Shown piece after piece: positions 1 through 7,822 of a stretch of DNA of 64,000 nucleotides; within the stretch, counting starts at the first letter, position 1; every line of letters starts with the position of its first letter. The position numbers and the translations under genes were made by a program. Source of the DNA: Pseudomonas sp. Marseille-Q3773 (GTDB taxonomy: Bacteria > Pseudomonadota > Gammaproteobacteria > Pseudomonadales > Pseudomonadaceae); the NCBI RefSeq assembly GCF_916618955.1, contig NZ_OU745390.1:3844001-3908000 (forward strand), written 5' to 3'. The notes beneath the pieces were generated by a model that was not told where the DNA came from, did no database searches, and saw only the letters and a list, made by a program, of their open reading frames with translations.

Positions 1-614
1 ACGATGTCCTTCTCATGCTGGCCACGCGAGCCGGAGGCACCCGGGTCTTCGCCGCCGTGACCGGCGTCGATGGCCACCACGATGTCGCGCTTGCCGTTGG
101 GTACCGGCGGCAGCTTGATCGCGGGTTGGGCCGGCGTGACCGGCACGGCCGGCGTGGTTGCAGGCGTTTGTACCGGCGCCGGTGGCGGGGTTGGCGCACT
201 GGCGGCAATGGCGTCGGCTTCCTGGTCGTACAGATCGACCACCAGGCGGTTGCCGTACTGGGCATTGGGCGCCAGGGTGAAGCTTTTCGGGGTGACCGAC
301 TTTTTCAGGTCGACCACCACGCGCAGGTCGGTCGGGGTACGCTGGGCCGAACGCACGCTGCTGATCGGCGTGTTGGAGGTGGCCACGTTCAACGGTGCGG
401 CCAGGGTCGCACCATTGATGTCGATAACCAGGCGATCCGGTGCGCTCAGGGTGAAGACGCTATGCTGCACAGGGCCAGACAGGTCGAAGACCAGCCGCGT
501 GTTGTCTGGCGCGCGCCACAGGCGCATGCTCTTGACTTGAGTGACGGCCAGAGCGTCAACGGTCACCGTTGTCAGCAGCAGCCCAACGAAGGCGACCAGT
601 GCGCGTATGCGCAT
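1..614 (-). CDS. amiB: N-acetylmuramoyl-L-alanine amidase AmiB (C-terminus beyond window)
   Basis: Periplasmic zinc amidase that cleaves the amide bond between N-acetylmuramic acid and the peptide stem during septal peptidoglycan splitting. The visible 204 codons start with a Sec signal peptide (MRIRALVAFVGLLLTT..), followed by an AMIN domain (about residues 25-140) that places the enzyme at the septum. A Pro/Ala/Thr-rich linker comes next, and then the start of the Amidase_3 domain with IVVAIDAGHGG, whose His is the first zinc ligand. The rest of the catalytic domain lies beyond base 1. The gene starts 11 bases after the tsaE stop, so nnrD-tsaE-amiB reads as one operon. The start ATG at 612-614 is chosen because it directly precedes the signal peptide. 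Confidence 0.93.
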   Translation of the reverse strand, partial: MRIRALVAFVGLLLTTVTVDALAVTQVKSMRLWRAPDNTRLVFDLSGPVQHSVFTLSAPDRLVIDINGATLAAPLNVATSNTPISSVRSAQRTPTDLRVVVDLKKSVTPKSFTLAPNAQYGNRLVVDLYDQEADAIAASAPTPPPAPVQTPATTPAVPVTPAQPAIKLPPVPNGKRDIVVAIDAGHGGEDPGASGSRGQHEKDI

Positions 615-625
615 ACCTACCCCAC

Positions 626-1099
626 TTACTGTTTATGATGTTCGGCCAGTGCCACGCACCAGGCCTCGCCGCGAGCCCCCTGCGGCGAAAGGTTCAGCGA
701 GCGTCCGCCCGCTTGGGGGCTTATGGTAATGGTCAGGTCAGGCTTTGGCAAAACGCCCGCACCCTTTTGTGGCCACTCGAACAGGCACAGCGGGTCGCCC
801 TCGAAATAGTCACGAATCCCCATGAACTCCAGCTCTTCCGGATCGACCAGGCGGTACAGGTCGAAGTGGAAAGCTCGGACCTCACCGATTTCGTAGGGTT
901 CGACCACGGTGAAGGTCGGGCTTTTCACTGCACCAGTATGGCCCAGGCCACGGATCAGGCCACGCGACAGCGTGGTTTTGCCCGCGCCCAGGTCACCTTC
1001 CAGAAAGATCACGCCGTGACCGCCGGTCACCTCGGCCAGTTTGGCGCCGAAGGCGACCGTGGCCGCTTCATCGGCCAGAAACAGGTTTAAGCCAGACAC
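626..1099 (-). CDS. tsaE: tRNA threonylcarbamoyladenosine biosynthesis ATPase TsaE
   Basis: P-loop ATPase partner of the TsaB-TsaD complex, which makes the universal t6A37 modification in ANN-decoding tRNAs. At 157 residues it has the usual family length. Walker A is GDLGAGKT at about residues 35-42, followed by TLSRG. The SPTFTVVEPY segment and the FHFDLYRL Walker-B-like stretch are characteristic of the YjeE/TsaE family. It overlaps the 3' end of nnrD by 13 bases and is followed at once by amiB, the order commonly seen in gammaproteobacteria, so translational coupling is likely. Confidence 0.95.
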   Translation of the reverse strand: MSGLNLFLADEAATVAFGAKLAEVTGGHGVIFLEGDLGAGKTTLSRGLIRGLGHTGAVKSPTFTVVEPYEIGEVRAFHFDLYRLVDPEELEFMGIRDYFEGDPLCLFEWPQKGAGVLPKPDLTITISPQAGGRSLNLSPQGARGEAWCVALAEHHKQ

Positions 1100-1947
1100 G
1101 CAGAATGCTCCTCCAACAACTCACGAATGACCGGGGCCAGATCGCTGGCGGCCAGGCCTCTACCTTTGCTTCCCAGGCGCTCGCCTGCACAGGCGTGCAG
1201 CCATACCCCCAGCCCCGCGGCCTGCCAGGCATCCAGGCCCTGGGCCAACAGCGCCGCCAGCACGCCCGTCAGCACATCGCCCAGCCCGGCACCGGCCATG
1301 GCCGGGTGGCCACGGTCGCACAGCAACAGCTGCCCGCCCGGGTCGGCGACCAGCGTACCGGCGCCCTTGAGCACGCAAACGCTGTTGTAACGACGCGCCA
1401 GCTTGCGTGCGGCACCATGGCGGTCGGCCTGCACCGCCTCGGTGGAAATTCCCAGCAACCGCGCCGCCTCGCCCGGGTGCGGAGTGAGAATGCTGCCACT
1501 GGGCAAGGCCAGCGGGGTGCGCGCCAGCAGGTTCAGGGCATCGGCATCCCACACCTGTGGACGCTCGGCATTGGCCACCGCCGACAGCAGGCTGCGGCCC
1601 CAGGCCGCCTGGCCCAGGCCGGGCCCGACCACCAGCACCGAAGCACGCTCCAGCACCGCCATCAACTGGTTGGCCGATTCGACCCCCAGGCACATCGTCT
1701 CGGGCATGCGGGTCAGGCCGGCAGCCACATGTTCAGGGCGGGTCGCCACGCTGACCAGCCCGGCACCACAGCGCAGCGCGGCTTCGGCGCTGAGCAACAC
1801 GGCGCCACCGGTGCCGAGGTCGCCACCGACCACCAGCACGTGGCCGAAGTCGCCCTTGTGAGCCTGCGCCTGCCGCGCTGGCAGGCGGGCGACGCTCACG
1901 CTGCTGAGCAGTTGCGGGGCATGGCTGGGGTGTTTGGTCTGCGGCAT
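1087..1947 (-). CDS. nnrD: ADP/ATP-dependent NAD(P)H-hydrate dehydratase, stand-alone YjeF C-terminal domain
   Basis: Repairs NADHX and NADPHX by dehydrating the S epimer back to NAD(P)H. The protein is a ribokinase-fold YjeF C-terminal domain of about 286 residues, with GHVLVVGGDLGTGGA near the N-terminus, LTPHPGEAARLLG in the middle and HPAMAGAGLGDVLTG near the end; the GxGD loop binds the nucleotide. In Escherichia coli this domain is fused behind an NnrE epimerase domain of about 220 residues, which is absent here. The reading frame continues upstream to 2010, but that stretch shows no family similarity and overlaps queG, so MPQTKHPSHAP at 1947 is the chosen start. First gene of the nnrD-tsaE-amiB operon, divergent from queG. 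Confidence 0.9.
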   Translation of the reverse strand: MPQTKHPSHAPQLLSSVSVARLPARQAQAHKGDFGHVLVVGGDLGTGGAVLLSAEAALRCGAGLVSVATRPEHVAAGLTRMPETMCLGVESANQLMAVLERASVLVVGPGLGQAAWGRSLLSAVANAERPQVWDADALNLLARTPLALPSGSILTPHPGEAARLLGISTEAVQADRHGAARKLARRYNSVCVLKGAGTLVADPGGQLLLCDRGHPAMAGAGLGDVLTGVLAALLAQGLDAWQAAGLGVWLHACAGERLGSKGRGLAASDLAPVIRELLEEHSACLA

Positions 1948-1997
1948 GCGGTCAAAGGCTCCAATGTCTGGCAGAATTATACGCACCTGAGCCCGTA

Positions 1998-3077
1998 ATG
2001 CCTTGCCCATCCATGTCCGCTTGTACGCCTGACCTCGCCCAACTGGCCCAATCCATCAAGATTTGGGGCCAAGAACTCGGTTTTGCCCACGTCGGCATCG
2101 CCGGGGTCGACCTTGGCGAACACGAACACCACCTGCAACGCTGGCTCGATGCCGGCTACCAGGGCGAGATGGAGTACCTGGGCGCCCACGGCAGCAAACG
2201 CGCGCACCCGGAGCAACTGATCCCCGGCACCGTGCGCGTGGTATCGCTGCGCATGGACTACCTGCCCGGCGACACGCAGATGGCGCAGCGCCTGGCGCAG
2301 CCGGAAAAGGCCTACGTGTCGCGCTACGCGCTGGGGCGGGACTACCACAAACTGGTGCGCAAGCGCGTACAGTTCCTGGCCGACCGTATCCAGGAGGCCA
2401 TCGGCCCGTTCGGCTACCGCGCCTTCGTCGACAGCGCCCCGGTGCTGGAAAAGGCCTTGGCCGAACAGGCCGGGCTGGGCTGGATCGGCAAGAACACGCT
2501 GCTGCTCAACCGCAAGGCAGGCAGCTACTTCTTCCTCGCCGAACTGTTCGTCGACCTGCCGCTGCCAGTGGACGAAGCCACCAGCAGCGAGCATTGCGGG
2601 CGCTGCCAGGCGTGCCTGGACATCTGCCCGACCCAGGCATTCGTAGGGCCCTATGTGCTGGATGCGCGACGCTGCATCTCATACCTGACCATCGAACTCC
2701 GGGGGCCGATCCCCGTCGAGCTGCGCGCCAAGATGGGTAACCGGGTGTTCGGTTGCGATGATTGCCAGCTCGTCTGCCCGTGGAACCGCTTTGCCAGGCC
2801 CAGCCAGGAGCAGGACTTCCAGCCGCGCCATGGCCTGGAAAATGCCGAACTGGCCGAGATGTTCCTGTGGGATGAAAGGACGTTCCTGCGCAAGACCGAG
2901 GGCGGGCCGTTGCGCCGGGCCGGGTATGAGCGCTGGTTGCGCAACCTGGCGGTAGGGCTGGGCAATGCGCCGTCGACGATTCCGGTGATCGAGGCGCTGA
3001 AGGCGCGGCGCGAGGATGCCTCGGAACTGGTGAGGGAGCATGTGGAGTGGGCGCTGGCGCAGCACGGCGTTCAATAG
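1998..3077 (+). CDS. queG: Epoxyqueuosine reductase QueG
   Basis: Cobalamin-dependent reductase that converts epoxyqueuosine to queuosine in tRNA(GUN), the last step of queuosine synthesis; a cytosolic enzyme. The 359 residues show the family plan. An N-terminal cobalamin-binding domain carries the candidate catalytic Asp in AFVDSAPVLEK (about 145). Then come two 4Fe-4S ligand sets: C200-x2-C203-x2-C206-x3-C210P, and C253-x2-C256-x3-C260P with C226 between them. HEAT-like C-terminal helices end the protein. An alternative ATG lies five codons downstream (2013). It diverges from nnrD and ends before a REP pair that separates it from the convergent channel gene. Confidence 0.95.
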   Translation: MPCPSMSACTPDLAQLAQSIKIWGQELGFAHVGIAGVDLGEHEHHLQRWLDAGYQGEMEYLGAHGSKRAHPEQLIPGTVRVVSLRMDYLPGDTQMAQRLAQPEKAYVSRYALGRDYHKLVRKRVQFLADRIQEAIGPFGYRAFVDSAPVLEKALAEQAGLGWIGKNTLLLNRKAGSYFFLAELFVDLPLPVDEATSSEHCGRCQACLDICPTQAFVGPYVLDARRCISYLTIELRGPIPVELRAKMGNRVFGCDDCQLVCPWNRFARPSQEQDFQPRHGLENAELAEMFLWDERTFLRKTEGGPLRRAGYERWLRNLAVGLGNAPSTIPVIEALKARREDASELVREHVEWALAQHGVQ

Positions 3078-3103
3078 CGAACCAGCCCAGAGCTTACGCC
3101 ACC

Positions 3104-3192
3104 CTTGTGGGAGCGGGCGTGCCCGCGAATCAGGCAACGCGGCGCATGGTACCAGCTCTGCCGGTGTTCGCGGGCACGCCCGCTCCACAGGG
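3104..3192. repeat. REP pair (type 1)
   Basis: Two inverted copies of a GGGAGCGGGCGTGCCCGCGAA-like unit face each other around a short spacer (TGTGGGAGCGGGC.. and ..GCCCGCTCCACAGG). This is the extragenic palindrome typical of the Pseudomonas putida group. It lies between the convergent ends of queG and the TRIC-type channel gene. Confidence 0.85.
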
Positions 3193-3214
3193 CCCATGTT
3201 GTGCCAGAACTGCG

Positions 3215-3826
3215 TTACTGCTGGTCGTTGTAGTGGAACTTGGGCATTTCCCAGTGGAAGCGGATTGCCAGCAGACGCAACAGGAAGCCGCCAAACAACG
3301 TGAGCAGCATCGCCTGCTCCGCCGGCACCTTGAAGTGCACGCAGCCCAGGTAGAACCAGGCCGCTGCAAACGAGACGCTGGCGTACAACTCGCGACGGAA
3401 CACCAAGGGAATGTCGTTGCAGAAGATGTCCCGCAGGATCCCGCCAAACACCCCGGTAATCACCCCGCTGAGCGAAGCCACCAGCATGCCCTGCCCCATT
3501 TCCAGCGCAGTCATGCAGCCAATCAGGGTAAAGGCCACCAGCCCCAGGGCATCGAGCACCAGGAACAGCGAGCGCAGGCGGCGCATCATCGGCGCGATGA
3601 AAATCGTCAGCAGCGCCGCACAGCTGGTCAACACCAGGTATTCCGGGTGCTTCACCCAAGTCAGCGGGTAATGCCCAAGCAGCACGTCGCGCACCGAGCC
3701 GCCGCCCAGGGCGGTGACGCAGGCGATCAGCACCACGCCGAACCAGTCCATGCCGCGGCGGCCGGCAGACAACGCGCCGGTCATGGCTTCGGCAGTGATG
3801 GCGATGAGGTAGAGCATCAACAACAT
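3215..3826 (-). CDS. TRIC-type (UPF0126/YadS-YicG family) membrane channel
   Basis: Small integral membrane protein of 203 residues with about seven hydrophobic segments. It shows the internal duplication typical of the UPF0126/TRIC family: ALGGGSVRDVLLG in the first half and GVFGGILRDIFCND in the second, each a glycine-rich break followed by Arg-Asp. Prokaryotic TRIC proteins are trimeric monovalent-cation channels; that this one conducts K+ is inferred from the family. The frame is open to 3880, but hydrophobic family sequence starts at MLLMLYLIAITAEA (3826), so that start is used; an ATG three codons later is possible. It lies downstream of orn across a hairpin and converges on queG. Confidence 0.85.
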   Translation of the reverse strand: MLLMLYLIAITAEAMTGALSAGRRGMDWFGVVLIACVTALGGGSVRDVLLGHYPLTWVKHPEYLVLTSCAALLTIFIAPMMRRLRSLFLVLDALGLVAFTLIGCMTALEMGQGMLVASLSGVITGVFGGILRDIFCNDIPLVFRRELYASVSFAAAWFYLGCVHFKVPAEQAMLLTLFGGFLLRLLAIRFHWEMPKFHYNDQQ

Positions 3827-3892
3827 GGTGCAGGGTCCGTGCGGGCGGGCGAGAAAGGCGCGCAGTCTAACCAGTTGCACATGGCACCAAAA

Positions 3893-3922
3893 GGGGGCGC
3901 AGATACAATATCTGCGCCTTTT
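3893..3922 (-). terminator. Hairpin terminator after orn
   Basis: A perfect 10-bp stem (GGCGCAGATA / TATCTGCGCC) with a 3-base loop lies just past the orn stop codon. On the minus strand it is followed by CCCTTTT. It separates orn from the TRIC-type gene. On the plus strand TTTT also follows, so it may work both ways. Confidence 0.7.
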
Positions 3923-3926
3923 CGAC

Positions 3927-4469
3927 TCACACCTTGATGAAGTGCTCGCGGTAGTGGCGCAGCTCGGCGATCGATTCGCGGATATCGTCCAGCGCCAGGT
4001 GGGTGTTGCCCTTCTTGAAGCTGTCGCGCACCGAAGGCGCCCAGCGTGCAGCCAGCTCCTTCAAGGTGGAAACATCCAGGTTGCGGTAGTGGAAGTAGTT
4101 TTCCAGGTTGCGCATGTGGCGGTAGAGGAAGCGGCGGTCCTGGCAGATGCTGTTGCCGCAGATCGGCGACTTGCCTTTCGGCACCCACTGCTCGAGGAAG
4201 GCAATGGTCTGCGCCTCGGCTTCGGCCATGCCGACCTTGCTCTCGCGCACACGCTGGGTCAGGCCCGAAGCACCATGGGTGCGGGTGTTCCACTCGTCCA
4301 TGCGCGCCAACACGTCGTCACTGTGGTGGATGGCGATCACCGGCCCTTCGGCCAAGGTGTTCAGCTCGCTGTCGGTGACGATGGTGGCCATTTCGATAAT
4401 GACGTCGCTGTCCGGATCCAGGCCGGTCATTTCCAGGTCGATCCAGATCAGGTTCTGTGGGTTTTGCAT
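3927..4469 (-). CDS. orn: Oligoribonuclease (DEDDh 3'-5' exoribonuclease)
   Basis: Degrades RNA dinucleotides and very short oligonucleotides, including pGpG, the product of cyclic-di-GMP breakdown. Orn is therefore linked to c-di-GMP turnover in Pseudomonas. The 180-residue protein shows the DEDDh exonuclease motifs: [14 protein letters not shown] (Exo I, with Asp12 and Glu14), [11 protein letters not shown] (Exo II), [16 protein letters not shown], and the C-terminal [14 protein letters not shown] (Exo III with His and Asp). Length and start match the family exactly. It diverges from rsgA across about 146 bases. Confidence 0.97.
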   Translation of the reverse strand: MQNPQNLIWIDLEMTGLDPDSDVIIEMATIVTDSELNTLAEGPVIAIHHSDDVLARMDEWNTRTHGASGLTQRVRESKVGMAEAEAQTIAFLEQWVPKGKSPICGNSICQDRRFLYRHMRNLENYFHYRNLDVSTLKELAARWAPSVRDSFKKGNTHLALDDIRESIAELRHYREHFIKV

Positions 4470-4615
4470 GCAGGGGGCTCCTCCTATAGGCGTTCATAGT
4501 AGCGCAGTGGCCAGGGCACGCCCATTCACGCCACGCAGGTAAGCGAAATGGTCCGGCGCCTGGCGTGCTAAACTGCCTGCCGTTTTCAACCTGCCCCACC
4601 ACGCACGGAACCTCC

Positions 4616-5647
4616 ATGGCCAAACGCCAGCTCAACCGCCGCCAGAACTGGCGCATCGAAAAAATCCAGAACGAGCGCGCCGCGCGTGCGGCCAAACGCG
4701 AGCAGCATGTGCTGCAGGAGCTGGAGGGTGGCGACCTGGGGCCGGAACAACTGGGCCTGGTGATCGCGCACTTCGGTGTGCAGGTAGAGGTGGAGGCCCA
4801 GGACGGCGAAGCCGCAGGCCAGGTGTTCCGCTGCCACCTGCGCGCCAACCTGCCGGCCCTGGTCACCGGCGATCGGGTGGTCTGGCGCGCGGGCAACCAG
4901 GGCATCGGCGTGATCGTCGCGCAGATGCCGCGCAGCACCGAGCTGTGCCGGCCGAACAACCATGGCCAGCTCAAGCCGGTGGCGGCCAACGTCGACCTGA
5001 TCGTGATCGTCTTCGCCCCGGCCCCCGAACCGCACCCCAACCTGATCGACCGTTACCTGGTCGCAGCGGAACACGCCGGCATTCGCCCGCTGCTGCTGCT
5101 GAACAAGGCCGACCTGATCGATGAGCAGAACGGTCCGGGCCTGCATGCGCTGCTTGAGGTCTACCGCGAGCTGGGCTACCCGCTGCTGGAAGTATCGGCG
5201 CACCACGGTGACGGCATGCAACGCCTGCAGCAGATGCTCGACGGCCACATCAGTGTGTTCGTTGGTCAGTCGGGGGTGGGCAAGTCGTCGCTGGTGAACA
5301 GCCTGCTGCCGGACGCCGGTACTCGCGTCGGCGACCTGTCGGAGTGGTCTGGCCAGGGCACCCACACCACCACCACCGCACGGCTGTACCACTTCCCAAA
5401 TGGCGGTGACCTGATCGACTCGCCGGGCATCCGCGAATTCGGCCTTGGCCACGTCAGCCGCAGCGATGTGGAAGATGGCTTCATCGAGTTCCGCGACCTG
5501 TTCGGCACCTGTCGCTTCCGCGATTGCAAGCATGACCGTGAACCAGGCTGTGCGCTGCTCAAGGCGCTGGACGAGGGGCGTATCAAACCGCAACGGATGA
5601 ACAGCTACCGCTCGATCATCGCCAGCCTGCCGGAAGACGCTTACTGA
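4616..5647 (+). CDS. rsgA: Ribosome small-subunit-dependent GTPase A
   Basis: Circularly permuted GTPase that acts late in 30S ribosome assembly. The 343 residues contain an N-terminal OB fold and then GTPase motifs in permuted order: LNKADLID (G4), [12 protein letters not shown] (G1 P-loop), the threonine-rich HTTTTARLY switch and DSPGIREFG (G3). A C-terminal zinc knuckle follows: [15 protein letters not shown] supplies three Cys and one His. The open frame begins at 4565, but [18 protein letters not shown] at 4616 matches the basic N-terminus of the family. It ends before a REP pair that separates it from convergent motB. Confidence 0.96.
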   Translation: MAKRQLNRRQNWRIEKIQNERAARAAKREQHVLQELEGGDLGPEQLGLVIAHFGVQVEVEAQDGEAAGQVFRCHLRANLPALVTGDRVVWRAGNQGIGVIVAQMPRSTELCRPNNHGQLKPVAANVDLIVIVFAPAPEPHPNLIDRYLVAAEHAGIRPLLLLNKADLIDEQNGPGLHALLEVYRELGYPLLEVSAHHGDGMQRLQQMLDGHISVFVGQSGVGKSSLVNSLLPDAGTRVGDLSEWSGQGTHTTTTARLYHFPNGGDLIDSPGIREFGLGHVSRSDVEDGFIEFRDLFGTCRFRDCKHDREPGCALLKALDEGRIKPQRMNSYRSIIASLPEDAY

Positions 5648-5695
5648 CCTGCCCGCTCCCGCAGGTACTGCACAAGGCTCAAGGGCCACGCCAAT

Positions 5696-5784
5696 CCTGT
5701 GGGAGCGGGCGTGCCCGCGAAGCAGGCACTGCGGTGGTTGGCACGGGCTTCGCCCGTGTTCGCGGGCAAGCCCGCTCCCACAGG
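5696..5784. repeat. REP pair (type 1)
   Basis: Inverted pair of TGTGGGAGCGGGCGTGCCCG-type units between the convergent ends of rsgA and motB. The spacer carries a nested GGCACGGGCTTCGCCCGTG hairpin. Confidence 0.85.
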
Positions 5785-5823
5785 TTCCGCGCTTGCTTCA
5801 GCTACAGCGCGATACTGTAGGGT

Positions 5824-6837
5824 TTACTGTTCCTTGGCCTCATCCATCTTCAACGTCCCCTCTTCGAAGATGTTCAGCTTCTGGCGCAGTTCACGCGGCT
5901 GCATGGGTGCCTGCTCGGTCCCCCCTGGCGCAGCCGGTGCCGCAGCGCCCGGCGCTGCAGGCGCGGCAGGCGGTGCCTCCGGCGTACCCTGCTCACCCTC
6001 GATATTGCGCTGGGCCTTCTTGGTCAGCACGATGATGTCGATGCGGCGGTTTACCGGGTTGAACGGGTTGTTGCGGTCGAACAGCGACGACGAGGCATAA
6101 CCCACCACCCGCGCCACCTGGCCATCCGGATAGCCACCAGCAACCAGCGCACGACGTGCGGCGTTGGCCCGGTTGGCCGACAGCTCCCAGTTGCCGAACT
6201 CACCACTGCCCGCATACGGCTTGGCATCGGTGTGGCCACTGATGCTGATCTTGTTCGGCACCGCCTTGATGGTGTCGGCCATGGCCAGCAGGATGTCTTC
6301 GAAGTAAGGCTGCAGGCGCGCACTGCCGATGTCGAACATTGGCCGGTTCTCGGCATCCATGATCTGGATGCGCAAGCCGTCCTGGGTGATCTCGAACAGG
6401 ATCTGGTCCTTGAACTTCTGCAGTTGCGGGTTTTCCTCAACCTTGTTCTGCAACTCCTGCAGCAACAGTTCCAGACGCTCGCGCTCGACCTGCTCGGCCA
6501 TGGTCTCCACCTGATCCTTGTCCAGCTGGATGCTGGTATCCGGCGTCGGCTCCGACTTGGCCTCGGGGTTGATGGTCTTTTCCGGGGCCAGCTGCGGTGA
6601 GCCGCCCAGGTCGATGATGTACGGCGTACCGCTTTCCGAAAAGCCGATCGGGTCCTTGAAGTAGCCGGCAATGGCGATCTTCTGCTCCGGCGTGGCCGTG
6701 GACAACAACCACAGCACCAGGAAGAACGCCATCATCGCCGTGGCGAAGTCGGCGAAGGCGATTTTCCAGGCGCCGCCGTGATGGCCGCCGCCATAGCGCT
6801 TGACGCGCTTGACGATGATGGGCTGATTGTTCTCCAT
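5824..6837 (-). CDS. motB: Flagellar motor stator protein MotB
   Basis: Peptidoglycan-anchored half of the H+-driven flagellar stator. The 337 residues comprise a short cytoplasmic N-terminus, one transmembrane helix beginning IAFADFATAMMAFFLVLWLL with the proton-accepting Asp at residue 30, a linker, and an OmpA-like peptidoglycan-binding domain (about 190-310) with ISGHTDAKPY and NWELSANRANAARR. The last 40 residues are Pro/Ala-rich. It starts three bases after the motA stop, so the two are translated from one message. Conservation of the Asp suggests a functional proton stator; the MotCD-type second stator is not in this window. Confidence 0.97.
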   Translation of the reverse strand: MENNQPIIVKRVKRYGGGHHGGAWKIAFADFATAMMAFFLVLWLLSTATPEQKIAIAGYFKDPIGFSESGTPYIIDLGGSPQLAPEKTINPEAKSEPTPDTSIQLDKDQVETMAEQVERERLELLLQELQNKVEENPQLQKFKDQILFEITQDGLRIQIMDAENRPMFDIGSARLQPYFEDILLAMADTIKAVPNKISISGHTDAKPYAGSGEFGNWELSANRANAARRALVAGGYPDGQVARVVGYASSSLFDRNNPFNPVNRRIDIIVLTKKAQRNIEGEQGTPEAPPAAPAAPGAAAPAAPGGTEQAPMQPRELRQKLNIFEEGTLKMDEAKEQ

Positions 6838-6840
6838 GAC

Positions 6841-7692
6841 TCAGCGACCGCGAACCGCTTGTTCCAGTTCGGCAAAGCTCGGGCGATGCTTGGGGTACAG
6901 CACCTTGCGCCCGAATTCCACCGCCAGCGAAGGCGGCATGCCCGAGGCCGAGGCAACCAGCGAAGCCTTGATCGATTCGTAGAGGTTCAGTTCTTCCTTG
7001 GCATCGTGCTCCAGGCACTTGGCCAGCGGACCGAAGAAGCCGTAGGCCGCCAGAATACCGAAGAAGGTACCTACCAGCGCCGCACCCACATGGAGGCCGA
7101 TGGAGGCCTGGTCACCCTCGCCGAGCGAGGCCATGGTCACCACGATACCCAGTACCGCCGCAACGATACCGAACCCTGGCATGCCGTCGGCGATGCCATT
7201 CACCGCATGGGACGGGTGCTCCAGTTCTTCCTTCATGCTCAACAGTTCCATGTCGAACAGGCCCTCGAGCTCGTGCGGTGCCATGTTTCCGGTGGACATG
7301 ATGCGCAGGTAGTCGCAGACGAACGCGGTCATGCGCTCGTCGGCCAGCACGGTCGGGTACTTGGCGAAGATCGGGCTGGCTGCGGCGTCCTCGATATCGG
7401 CCTCGATGGCCATCATGCCTTCGCGACGGCTCTTGTTGAGGATCTCGTACACCAGGCCCAGCACTTCCAGGTAGAAGGCATGGCTGAAGCGCGAGCCGAA
7501 CATCTTCATCGACTTCTTGATGACGTGCATGGTCATGTAGCCAGGGTTGGCCTGCAGGAACGCACCAAAGGCCGCACCGCCGATGATCAGTACTTCGAAC
7601 GGCTGGATCAGCGCCGCGATCTTGCCGTGGGAGAGCACGTATCCGCCGAGCACGCTCGCGAATACGACGATGATGCCGATAATTTTAGCCAT
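6841..7692 (-). CDS. motA: Flagellar motor stator protein MotA
   Basis: Forms the ion-channel stator with MotB and contacts FliG through a cytoplasmic loop. The 283-residue protein has two N-terminal transmembrane segments, a large charged cytoplasmic loop (about 60-165), and two more membrane segments (GMPGFGIVAAVLGIVVTMASL and GAALVGTFFGILAAYGFFGPLA) that contain the conserved prolines. Length and topology match E. coli MotA. A sigma-28-type promoter lies about 65 bases upstream, so motAB is probably a late flagellar operon. Confidence 0.97.
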   Translation of the reverse strand: MAKIIGIIVVFASVLGGYVLSHGKIAALIQPFEVLIIGGAAFGAFLQANPGYMTMHVIKKSMKMFGSRFSHAFYLEVLGLVYEILNKSRREGMMAIEADIEDAAASPIFAKYPTVLADERMTAFVCDYLRIMSTGNMAPHELEGLFDMELLSMKEELEHPSHAVNGIADGMPGFGIVAAVLGIVVTMASLGEGDQASIGLHVGAALVGTFFGILAAYGFFGPLAKCLEHDAKEELNLYESIKASLVASASGMPPSLAVEFGRKVLYPKHRPSFAELEQAVRGR

Positions 7693-7756
7693 AGGTTCAA
7701 AGCACTTGCTGTCGTGGTCAGGGGAAGAGACGGGAGCCTGAAAACTCTTCTTCTAC

Positions 7757-7783
7757 TTATCGGCAGAACTGCGCCAGACTATA
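7757..7783 (-). promoter_or_regulatory. Sigma-28 (FliA) promoter of motAB
   Basis: The minus strand reads TATA, 15 bases, then GCCGATAA. The known FliA consensus is TAAA-N15-GCCGATAA, so the -10 element is perfect, the spacing is exact and the -35 differs at one position. It lies 65 bases before the motA start. Confidence 0.8.
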
Positions 7784-7822
7784 GCCACTCATTGCGAAAA
7801 GCCAGTTCGGACTGATGTCAAA

